Of a DNA stretch of 7,227 bases, positions 1 through 6,247 are shown piece after piece. The notes under the pieces were generated by a model. It searched no databases. It saw only the letters and a program-made list of their open reading frames with translations, and was not told the origin of the DNA. A program made the position numbers and the translations under genes. Origin of the DNA: Deltaproteobacteria bacterium. Lineage in GTDB: Bacteria; Desulfobacterota; Desulfobacteria; Desulfobacterales; JAUVVS01. Where the stretch lies: contig JAUVVS010000098.1 in NCBI GenBank assembly GCA_030604545.1, forward strand, positions 1-7,227, read 5' to 3'. Position 1 is the stretch's first letter. Each line of letters starts with the position of its first letter.

Positions 1-2
1 AT

Positions 3-530
3 AGTACTGAAGAGATAGAAACAAGGCAGGAGCGCTGGTTAAAGGAAGACAAGAAGTCTGACACGGAATATCTGGAAGATTATATTCTCGAAAACTTTAA
101 TAGTATCGGAAGAAATGAACAATGCCCGTGCGATTCCGGTAAAAAATTCAAGAAATGCCATCTCCACTGGGCAGAAGAAAAACTGAGAGAGCTGAAGGAA
201 GAAGAAGCCCGTCTTGAGCCCATGGAAATGACTCGCTATGCCATTACAATGGAAAGGCAATCGGAAAGTGCGATTCGCCGGTTTCTCACATCAAAAGATA
301 TGACATTGCTCTTTCAACAACTGAAAGAGAAGGTTCTTGAGTCTATAAAGGCTCCAGACAAAGAGTTTAAATCCAAAGGGTTCATGAGCTACTTTGAACC
401 GATATTTTCCCAGATCACCTTTGAAAGCAAAGAAGAACTTGAGGATTTTACGAAGCTCTTTATGGACTATTACAACGCCCTGGCCCATCAATATTTACAT
501 CACCCAAGGGACGAAAAACTTATTCATTAA
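3..530 (+). CDS. SEC-C zinc-motif protein, 5' end missing
   Basis: The frame is open from the first full codon at 3 to TAA at 528-530, giving 175 visible codons; the start lies before the window. An ATG at 222 is in frame, but the coding signal clearly continues upstream of it. Visible residues 41-53 read CPCDSGKKFKKCH, a SEC-C motif with Cys41, Cys43, Cys52 and His53 as the likely zinc ligands. SEC-C was first described at the C-terminus of SecA and also occurs in many uncharacterised proteins. Here it is followed by a charged helical stretch (EEKLRELKEEEARLE) and about 100 further residues I do not recognise, so this is not SecA. The gene is separated from the R-M operon by 475 bases and is probably not part of it. 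Function unknown. Confidence 0.8.
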   Translation, partial: STEEIETRQERWLKEDKKSDTEYLEDYILENFNSIGRNEQCPCDSGKKFKKCHLHWAEEKLRELKEEEARLEPMEMTRYAITMERQSESAIRRFLTSKDMTLLFQQLKEKVLESIKAPDKEFKSKGFMSYFEPIFSQITFESKEELEDFTKLFMDYYNALAHQYLHHPRDEKLIH

Positions 531-590
531 AATCTGTCACCAGAACCTTGTTCATATTAATGGATTCTATTGCATAAATATTACTTGTTA

Positions 591-616
591 TTTTACATAC
601 TTATGTATTAGTAAAA
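591..616. repeat. Nested AT-rich inverted repeat
   Basis: TACATA (594-599) and TATGTA (602-607) are perfect inverted arms around CT. A second pair, TTTTAC (591-596) and GTAAAA (611-616), can form an alternative dyad over almost the same bases. The low GC content makes a strong terminator unlikely. An operator or chance symmetry in AT-rich DNA are both possible. Confidence 0.3.
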
Positions 617-677
617 CTCTGCTTTGATCAACGGGATATTCTTGGTGGCAAAGATGATACAGTCGTAAAAAGTCGTC

Positions 678-697
678 ACTCCGGTGGAAACCGGAGT
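678..697. repeat. GC-rich hairpin resembling a dispersed repeat unit
   Basis: ACTCCGGT (678-685) and ACCGGAGT (690-697) are perfect 8-base arms around GGAA, flanked by GTCGTC on the left and CCAG on the right. Many mid-GC environmental genomes carry dispersed copies of a GTCGTCA-stem-CCAG pattern like this, so I read it as a REP-like element. Only one copy is in the window, so repetitiveness is inferred from recall. AGTCGT is also directly repeated just upstream (661-666 and 671-676). Confidence 0.45.
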
Positions 698-815
698 CCA
701 GATAATCTGAAAATTCTGAATGCTAATTTCTTTACTCATACACAGCCCAGCCCTCTCAGTAAAAGCAACGAACAGTTCCCTTATCACATCTTTATCACGA
801 AAATAATTGACATTT

Positions 816-844
816 TTCACCAAAAGTGGTCTTCTTGCTATATT
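816..844 (+). promoter_or_regulatory. Candidate sigma70-type promoter with extended -10
   Basis: TATATT at 839-844 matches the -10 consensus at five of six bases and is preceded by TGC, forming an extended -10 (TGn). A weak -35, TTCACC (816-821), lies 17 bases upstream. A perfect TTGACA at 807-812 is 26 bases from this -10, too far to work with it, and has no good -10 of its own at 16-18 bases. Transcription would start near 851, leaving a leader of about 155 bases before mod. This is motif evidence only. Confidence 0.35.
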
Positions 845-850
845 TCACAA

Positions 851-892
851 AGCAAATGTAAGTACAATTCGATGATATATGTTATATTTGCT
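851..892. promoter_or_regulatory. Dyad at the predicted transcript start
   Basis: AGCAAATGTAA (851-861) pairs with TTATATTTGCT (882-892) along 11 positions with a single G-T wobble, around a 20-base spacer. It begins where transcription from the candidate promoter would start, so it could be an operator or a 5' leader stem. R-M operons are often controlled at this point, but no controller gene is visible in the window to bind it. Confidence 0.35.
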
Positions 893-955
893 GAGAACGA
901 AGATAAATGAATGCGGATGTGTTGTTTTCTACAAAAAGCTTTGCCCGTTTAAGAA

Positions 956-976
956 ACCCGCACGTCCTGTGCGGGT
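956..976. promoter_or_regulatory. GC-rich leader hairpin before mod
   Basis: ACCCGCAC (956-963) and GTGCGGGT (969-976) form a perfect 8-base stem with loop GTCCT, ending 29 bases before the mod start codon. On the + strand it is followed by AAAAG rather than T residues, so it is not a normal terminator for rightward transcription. On the minus strand it is followed by TTTCTT, so it could weakly end leftward transcription, although no leftward gene is present. TTGCCCG (941-947) could instead pair with CGGGTAA (972-978), giving a competing fold. Confidence 0.4.
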
Positions 977-1005
977 AAAAGTAAAGAATAAGGGATAAAT
1001 CCATA

Positions 1006-2865
1006 ATGGATGGAAAGTCATTAAATATTACAGACGAAAAGCTGAACAGGCTCAGAGAGATTATTCCCGAAGCTTTTGCTGAAGAAAAAATTGACTGGGA
1101 AAAGCTGAAAGCCGCTCTGGGCGAGGATCTTGAATTTAAAGACGAACGTTATGTCTTAAACTGGGCAGGAAAATCGGATGCGTTCAGGGTTTTGCAGTCG
1201 CCAACCACAGCCACCCTTGCCCCGTGCAGAGATGAGTCGGTCAATTTTGACGGCACGAAAAACATCTTTATCGAGGGTGAAAATCTTGAAGTCCTGAAGG
1301 TTTTGCAGAAATCCTATTTCGGCAAAATCAAGATGATTTATATCGATCCGCCTTATAATACCGGCAATGACAACTTTATCTATCCCGACAAATTTTCCGA
1401 GACCAGAGAGGAGTACCTGGGCCGTATCGGCGACAAGGACGAAACCGGCTACATGACCCGTGAGGGGCTGTTCCGTAAAAACAGCAAGGACAACGGACAT
1501 TATCATTCCAACTGGCTCTCTATGATGTATCCGAGACTGTTTCTGGCAAGAAATCTACTGCGTGAGGACGGTGTGATATTTGTCTCCATCGACGATAACG
1601 AAGTGCATAATTTGCGGTTAATGATGAATGAGGTGTTTGGGGAGGAGAATTTTGTTGGGAGTTTCCAGTGGCACCGTCGTCAACGTGCCGATAGCAGAAA
1701 TCAATCAAATGCATCAACTGATCACGAATACATAATAGCTTATGCTAAAAGCGAAAAGGCTGTCTTGCAAGGAGCCAATATTGATACAGAGAAATATAAA
1801 AACCCCGACAATGACTTTCGCGGTCCTTGGGCTAGTATTGATCTCTCTGGTTTAGCAACAGCTTCACAAAGACCAAATCTCCATTATGATATTATTGATC
1901 CAAGTACTGGAAATATTTATCCACCAAACCCTAGTAGGGGATGGTCGAAAAGTAAAGAAAACGTCCAAAAAATGATTGCAGAGGGGCGAATATTGTTCCC
2001 TAAATCGCCGACAGGCAGGCCAAGAGAAAAGAAATTTCTGAGAAACCTATTAAGCACCATAACAGGATTTTCAACATGTTTGGACTCTAAAAAAGTTGGT
2101 TATACAACCAATGGTACAAGAGAGGTGACCGATATATTTAACGGAAAATACTTTGATTTTCCAAAACCTTCAGCACTCATCAGAAGTTTTGTTAAGCAGT
2201 CCACACAAACTAATGATAACGATATTATTCTCGACTTCTTCTCCGGCTCCGCCACTACCGCCCATGCCGTCCTCGACCTCAACAAAGAAGACAACGGCAG
2301 CCGCAAGTTTATCATGGTCCAACTTCCCGAAAAATGCGATGAAAAATCGGAAGCCTTCAAGGCAGGCTATAAGACCATTGCCGAGATCGGCAAGGAACGT
2401 ATTCGAAGGGTCATCAAAAAAATAAAGGAAGAACAGGGCGGTAAGTTTGACTTTGGTGATGGCAAACAGGATTTGGGGTTCAAAGTATTCAAACTCCGGG
2501 AATCCAACTTCAAAATCTGGCGCTCTAAAATAAAAACCGAAGCAGAGCTTATTGAACAGTTACAGCAACACCTTGAACCGCTGGATGAACACGCCAAAAC
2601 CGAAGATGTTCTTTATGAACTGCTTCTCAAATCCGGTATCCCGTTGACGGCGAAGATTGAAGACAAAGGGGGTTATTGCCTGGCAAATGACGGCGAAATC
2701 GCCCTGATGCTTGAAAAAGTGGATGCGGAAATCATCAAGGCAGTCATGGCCGAAAAACCTAAGAAGGTCATCACTCTTGACCGCCTCTTCAAAAACAATG
2801 ACCAGCTTAAAACCAACGCCGCCCTTCAGATGAAGGACGCGAAAATAGACTTCAGGACGGTGTGA
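1006..2865 (+). CDS. mod: Type III restriction-modification system DNA adenine methyltransferase (Mod)
   Basis: This 619-residue protein has the length and layout of type III Mod subunits, which transfer a methyl group from AdoMet to adenine N6 on one strand of an asymmetric site and also give Res its specificity. The catalytic motif IV, DPPYNTG, is at residues 114-120. The AdoMet motif I comes later, DFFSGSATT at 410-418, so the order is that of beta-class enzymes. The target-recognition domain lies between them, roughly residues 222-400, and its DNA is AT-rich compared with both flanks. The third glycine of motif I is alanine here; I recall this variant in other Mod proteins, so it is not evidence of inactivity. 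ATG 1006 is preceded by AGGG at 991-994. The TGA stop overlaps the ribosome-binding site of the next gene. The matching res gene lies 3.6 kb downstream. Confidence 0.95.
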   Translation: MDGKSLNITDEKLNRLREIIPEAFAEEKIDWEKLKAALGEDLEFKDERYVLNWAGKSDAFRVLQSPTTATLAPCRDESVNFDGTKNIFIEGENLEVLKVLQKSYFGKIKMIYIDPPYNTGNDNFIYPDKFSETREEYLGRIGDKDETGYMTREGLFRKNSKDNGHYHSNWLSMMYPRLFLARNLLREDGVIFVSIDDNEVHNLRLMMNEVFGEENFVGSFQWHRRQRADSRNQSNASTDHEYIIAYAKSEKAVLQGANIDTEKYKNPDNDFRGPWASIDLSGLATASQRPNLHYDIIDPSTGNIYPPNPSRGWSKSKENVQKMIAEGRILFPKSPTGRPREKKFLRNLLSTITGFSTCLDSKKVGYTTNGTREVTDIFNGKYFDFPKPSALIRSFVKQSTQTNDNDIILDFFSGSATTAHAVLDLNKEDNGSRKFIMVQLPEKCDEKSEAFKAGYKTIAEIGKERIRRVIKKIKEEQGGKFDFGDGKQDLGFKVFKLRESNFKIWRSKIKTEAELIEQLQQHLEPLDEHAKTEDVLYELLLKSGIPLTAKIEDKGGYCLANDGEIALMLEKVDAEIIKAVMAEKPKKVITLDRLFKNNDQLKTNAALQMKDAKIDFRTV

Positions 2866-2870
2866 GGAGA
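2864..2870 (+). promoter_or_regulatory. Strong ribosome-binding site overlapping the mod stop codon
   Basis: GAGGAGA shares its first two bases with the mod TGA stop (2863-2865). Its AGGAG core (2865-2869) lies 9 bases before ATG 2879. This fixes the start of the ATPase gene and makes translation coupled to mod likely. Confidence 0.75.
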
Positions 2871-2878
2871 AAACGATT

Positions 2879-4804
2879 ATGCAAGAAAAAGAATTGAAAC
2901 TCATAATACAACCTAAAGTGATTGATAGTCTCGGAATAAAAATGTATCAAAAACCGGTTGATGTTATTGCAGAATTTATTGCCAATTCCTGGGATGCCGA
3001 TTCTGAAATTGTAGAAATCACGTTAAATAATGATTCCATTATCTTAAAGGATAAAGGAATAGGCATGACTTATCGGCAATGCCAAGATTTTTTTCTGACA
3101 GTGGGGAGGGACAGAAGGGAGGAAACCGGCGAGGAGGTGACTGAAGAAAAGAAACGTCCTATTTTAGGGAGGAAAGGTATAGGCAAATTTTCAGGATTTG
3201 GAATTGCAAAAGTCATTGAAGTAAAAACGATTTCTAAAAAAAACGGGGAACTAACGTCTTTTCGGATGGATATTGAAAAAATCCTGGAATACGATGCATC
3301 GAAAAAGGAAGAAAAGCCGATAAAAGTTACGGAGTATAAAGATCCGTCGGATACCAATAAAGTAAATCATGGAACAACGGTTTCGCTGATCGATGTGGAT
3401 GGCAAGTCAATTGATATTGGGAAATTCAAAGAAGATTTATCGAGACGATTCCTTTTGTCTCAAAGTTATGGCGATTTTAAAATAACCGTTAATGCCAAAG
3501 ATTTGCCGGAAAGTTTTAGCGATGAAATGGAATTCGTTTTCCCAAGAGATTTTACCGATGAAGAAAAGGGAAAGATTCCAAATTTGCAAAAAAATGATGA
3601 TAACGGTTGGGCTGTAGAGAAATTCAATAGTTATGAAATATTGTGGAGAATAGGTTTTTATGAGGAGCCTATAGAAACGGAAGAACTTAGAGGAATTTCA
3701 ATTTTTGCAAGAGGCAAAATGGCACAAAAGCCTTTTTTCTTTGACTTAACAGGAGGGATTTCCGGTCAATACAGCATAGAGTATATGACAGGGCAAATCA
3801 AAATGGATTTTATTGATGAAGGGGGAAATGACTTAATAGCTACCGAGAGGCAGAGAATAAACCTTCAGACTGAACTTGGAAAAGGTATCAAAAAATGGGG
3901 TATTGAAAGAATCAAGTTGCTTTGTTCCCTTCGGAAAAAGAAACGGTCGGATGAAAGATTGCGGGAATTGGAAGATAAAATGGAAGGTTTTAAAGATAGG
4001 CTTGATGCATTACCCTCGACCGAAAGGAAAACGATAAAATCGGTGTTATTGAAGATTGCCTCTTTTGATAGGTTAGGCAAAAAAAGATATCACGAGTGGT
4101 GTAACGACATATTGACTTCATGGGAAACCGGAAGACTTAGGGAATTAATTGCCAAAATTTCAGAAGCAAAAGATTGGGATGAACAAAAATTACTTGATAT
4201 GTTATCTGAGGCGGATATCCTTACAGCTTTAAATATTGCCGAATCCGTTAAAACCAAAATTCTCAGCATTGGCGAGCTTAAACAGAGAGTAATTTCCGGG
4301 CAACTTGAAAACAAAGTGCGTGATTACATATATGAACATCCATGGATTATTCATCCTAAGTGGGAGAGTTTTAAAAAAGAACGTAGTGTCGAAAACTTAA
4401 TTAAAGACTTGGGTGTAAAACATTTGAATAATCCGGCTTTTGAAGGGCGTGTTGATTTAGCATTGACAGCTGGTTCGAGTTTACTTCTTGTTGAATTTAT
4501 ACGACCGAAACTTGAAATTGACCTCGACCACCTAGACAGAATTAACCACTATGTTATGAGCATAAGAAACAGTCTTGATAAAGAAACCGGCGGTGACATC
4601 AAATATTTGGAAAATGCCTATCTTATTGCCGATTCAAAAAAAGACAGCACACTGATACATGGAAGAATCAAACAGCTTGAAGACGAGGGGATATTGGTAA
4701 TGACATGGAATACATTAATTGAAGAAGCACTTAAACAGTGGGGAGATCATCTTGAACTCTTAAAACAAAGAAATCCTGATGATAAAAGGATGCAAACTTT
4801 ATGA
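2879..4804 (+). CDS. GHKL (MutL/MORC-like) ATPase with C-terminal PD-(D/E)XK-like domain, probable restriction component
   Basis: This is a 641-residue protein. The N-terminus has the GHKL ATP-binding motifs: Glu32, Asn36 and Asp39 in EFIANSWDAD; DKGIGM at 58-63; GRKGIGK at 97-103; and HGT at 164-166. A second conserved block follows, with DFID at 310-313 and ATERQ at 321-325, as I recall from R-M-linked GHKL proteins. A charged, helix-rich linker spans about 345-480. The C-terminus (about 480-620) looks like a PD-(D/E)XK nuclease: GRVDL with Asp526, a hydrophobic strand, then VEFIRPK with Glu539. The usual ExK lysine is Ile541; Lys544 might replace it. GHKL ATPases of the MutL/MORC group occur in R-M operons, and I recall HgiDII/BbrUII-type restriction enzymes being built this way. 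With a cytosine methylase next, it is probably the restriction or motor subunit. An anti-phage effector using another chemistry is the alternative. Confidence 0.88.
   Translation: MQEKELKLIIQPKVIDSLGIKMYQKPVDVIAEFIANSWDADSEIVEITLNNDSIILKDKGIGMTYRQCQDFFLTVGRDRREETGEEVTEEKKRPILGRKGIGKFSGFGIAKVIEVKTISKKNGELTSFRMDIEKILEYDASKKEEKPIKVTEYKDPSDTNKVNHGTTVSLIDVDGKSIDIGKFKEDLSRRFLLSQSYGDFKITVNAKDLPESFSDEMEFVFPRDFTDEEKGKIPNLQKNDDNGWAVEKFNSYEILWRIGFYEEPIETEELRGISIFARGKMAQKPFFFDLTGGISGQYSIEYMTGQIKMDFIDEGGNDLIATERQRINLQTELGKGIKKWGIERIKLLCSLRKKKRSDERLRELEDKMEGFKDRLDALPSTERKTIKSVLLKIASFDRLGKKRYHEWCNDILTSWETGRLRELIAKISEAKDWDEQKLLDMLSEADILTALNIAESVKTKILSIGELKQRVISGQLENKVRDYIYEHPWIIHPKWESFKKERSVENLIKDLGVKHLNNPAFEGRVDLALTAGSSLLLVEFIRPKLEIDLDHLDRINHYVMSIRNSLDKETGGDIKYLENAYLIADSKKDSTLIHGRIKQLEDEGILVMTWNTLIEEALKQWGDHLELLKQRNPDDKRMQTL
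4784..4804 (+). promoter_or_regulatory. Ribosome-binding site and ATGA stop-start overlap before the cytosine methylase
   Basis: AAAAGGA (4784-4790) lies 10 bases before ATG 4801. The start codon shares ATGA with the TGA stop (4802-4804) of the ATPase gene. This overlap is typical of translationally coupled partners and supports treating the two proteins as one system. Confidence 0.75.
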
Positions 4805-5838
4805 AATCTTGTGGACACAAATTGTACGCAATCGACCTATTTTCCGGCTGTGGCGGTTTGTCCGAGGGCTTAAAACAAGCCGGATTTAAAGTTGTTGCCG
4901 GTATTGAAATAGACAAGAATGCGGCAAGAACTTATAAAATGAATCACCCTGAAACCGTGCTTTTTGAAGACGATATAAGAAAGCTGGACGCTGAAGAAAT
5001 ATTGAACCTGCTGAATAACAAACCTCTTCATCTGCTTGCCGGGTGTCCGCCTTGTCAGGGTTTTTCAGTGCTGAGAAAATTAAATCGCAAACAGGCCGTT
5101 TTTGACGAGAGAAACGGTCTTATTGAAGAGTATTATCGTTTTATTGAAGGGTTAAAGCCTTTAACAATAATGCTGGAAAATGTTCCCGGTTTGGTTGATT
5201 ACTCATTGTTTAAAAGGATAATTAAAAAAATTAAAAAACTGGGCTATGAAATTGATTATAAAATTGTGAATATCGCCGAATACGGTGTGCCCCAAAGAAG
5301 AAAAAGATTGGTGCTTGTAGGCTCAAAATTGGGCAAAATTGAAATTGCACCGGGGATAGGAACAATCTTTACGGTTAGGGATGCCCTGGAAAAATTGAAA
5401 CAAATCGATATCGAAAACGACAAATTGCACCGAATTTATACGAAACATACCGAGCGTGTACAAAAATTAATTTCATTTATACCTAAAAACGGCGGGAGTA
5501 GAAAAGATCTGCCTGATGAATTTAAATTAAAATGTCATCAAAGAGATAACGTAGGATTTAACGATATATACGGCAGATTAAGCTGGGGTACAGTATCTTC
5601 AACAATAACAGGCGGTTGTTTAAATCCCTCAAAAGGAAGATTTTTACATCCGGAAAAGGACAGATGCATTACGGCAAGAGAAGCCGCATTATTGCAGACA
5701 TTCCCTGTTGATTATAAGTTTCCGATCGATATGCCAAGAGCCGAGCTTGCCCTTTTAATCGGCAACGCTCTTCCGCCAGAGTTCAGTCGTAGACAGGCGG
5801 AGAATATCTTTCTCCATATTGAGAAATGTTATGGCTGA
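4801..5838 (+). CDS. DNA cytosine-5 methyltransferase, type II, Dcm-like
   Basis: This 345-residue enzyme transfers a methyl group from AdoMet to carbon 5 of cytosine. The standard motifs appear in order: motif I DLFSGCGG at 12-19; motif IV PPCQGFS at 83-89 with catalytic Cys85; motif VI ENV at 126-128; motif VIII QRRKR at 165-169; motif IX around 288-302, including TAREAALLQTFP; and motif X GNALPP at 321-326. The variable region between VIII and IX, about 175-275, should contain the target-recognition domain; it includes GGSRKDLP at 231-238. The length is usual for the family and no catalytic residue is missing. The recognition site cannot be read from the sequence. Its start overlaps the ATPase stop and its end overlaps vsr, so it probably protects the site cut by the ATPase/nuclease and creates the 5-methylcytosine that makes Vsr useful. 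No gene symbol is given because it is not an orthologue of E. coli dcm by any evidence here. Confidence 0.96.
   Translation: MKSCGHKLYAIDLFSGCGGLSEGLKQAGFKVVAGIEIDKNAARTYKMNHPETVLFEDDIRKLDAEEILNLLNNKPLHLLAGCPPCQGFSVLRKLNRKQAVFDERNGLIEEYYRFIEGLKPLTIMLENVPGLVDYSLFKRIIKKIKKLGYEIDYKIVNIAEYGVPQRRKRLVLVGSKLGKIEIAPGIGTIFTVRDALEKLKQIDIENDKLHRIYTKHTERVQKLISFIPKNGGSRKDLPDEFKLKCHQRDNVGFNDIYGRLSWGTVSSTITGGCLNPSKGRFLHPEKDRCITAREAALLQTFPVDYKFPIDMPRAELALLIGNALPPEFSRRQAENIFLHIEKCYG
5799..5815 (+). promoter_or_regulatory. Small hairpin just upstream of vsr
   Basis: GGAGAA (5799-5804) and TTCTCC (5810-5815) form a perfect 6-base stem with loop TATCT inside the end of the cytosine methylase gene, 15 bases before the vsr ATG. 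It would hide the only purine-rich SD-like block nearby, although that block is about 28 bases from the start, too far to act directly. It may limit vsr translation; chance is also possible. Confidence 0.25.
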
Positions 5839-6247
5839 CATTTTTGATAAGAAAAAACGTTCGGAAATAATGAGCAAAATATCCGGTAAAAACACTAAAC
5901 CGGAATTGATAATCAGAAAAGCGCTCTTTGCTGAAGGATATAGATATAGATTACACAGAAAAGATTTGCCTGGAAACCCGGATATGGTTTTCCCAAGCAG
6001 AAAGAAAGTGATTTTTATTAACGGATGCTTCTGGCATGGACATAATTGTAAAAAGGCGGCTTTGCCGGAAACCCATAGAGAATTTTGGAAGAAAAAAATT
6101 GATGGTAATGTGGAAAGAGACAAAAAGAATTTGGATGATTTGTTAAAGATGGGATGGAAAAGTTTTGTAATTTGGCAATGTGAAATAAAAAAAAGTACTC
6201 TCGAAAATAAAATAAATCAAATCAAGGTATTTCTTGAAAATGATTAG
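5831..6247 (+). CDS. vsr: Very short patch repair (Vsr) T:G mismatch endonuclease
   Basis: This 138-residue protein nicks DNA next to T:G mismatches formed when 5-methylcytosine deaminates, starting very short patch repair. I started it at ATG 5831, not the upstream TTG 5819, because MADIFDKKKRS matches the family N-terminus. From this start it aligns with remembered E. coli Vsr without gaps through residue 117: Glu25, Asp51 (catalytic, metal-binding), His69, and the zinc ligands Cys66, His71, Cys73 and Cys117 are all kept. Residues 63-64 are Ile-Asn where E. coli has Thr-His. The motif NGCFWHGH is, as I recall, common in homologues, so activity is still likely. The gene overlaps the methylase by 8 bases in the +1 register, reminiscent of the overlapping dcm-vsr pair of E. 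coli. The nearest SD-like sequence (GAGAAA at 5821-5826) is weak, so translation probably depends on coupling. Confidence 0.95.
   Translation: MADIFDKKKRSEIMSKISGKNTKPELIIRKALFAEGYRYRLHRKDLPGNPDMVFPSRKKVIFINGCFWHGHNCKKAALPETHREFWKKKIDGNVERDKKNLDDLLKMGWKSFVIWQCEIKKSTLENKINQIKVFLEND

Larger units (their letters stand above)
531..1005. other. 475-base non-coding region upstream of the R-M operon
   Basis: No convincing gene is visible on either strand. The stretch carries two AT-rich inverted repeats, a GC-rich repeat-like hairpin, a candidate promoter and a GC-rich leader hairpin, each listed separately. No classical terminator (GC stem followed by a T run) is visible just after the SEC-C gene. 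A minus-strand open frame at 608-823 was considered and rejected. The length and density of dyads suggest that transcription of the operon is controlled here. Confidence 0.7.

Noticed and set aside
807..812. Perfect TTGACA as the -35 of the mod promoter
   Set aside because: No reasonable -10 lies 16-18 bases downstream; the TATATT at 839 is 26 bases away.
608..823. Minus-strand open frame of 71 codons in the intergenic region
   Set aside because: It begins at TTG without a ribosome-binding site, runs through the GC-rich hairpin, and shows no recognisable domain. A decayed gene fragment cannot be excluded, but there is not enough to annotate.
956..976. Rho-independent terminator for rightward transcription
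   Set aside because: The stem is good but is followed by AAAAG instead of T residues on the + strand, and it lies only 30 bases before the mod start. Kept as a leader hairpin instead.
1006..2865. Phase-variable simple repeat in mod
   Set aside because: Many Mod genes switch by long homopolymer or tetranucleotide repeats, but no such tract is visible in this gene and its frame is intact.
2100..2904. Several overlapping open frames opposite or across mod (such as 2100-2360 minus, 2153-2425 plus, 2560-2904 minus)
   Set aside because: They are shadows of the conserved Mod frame, which has family motifs throughout. None has a domain or a ribosome-binding site.
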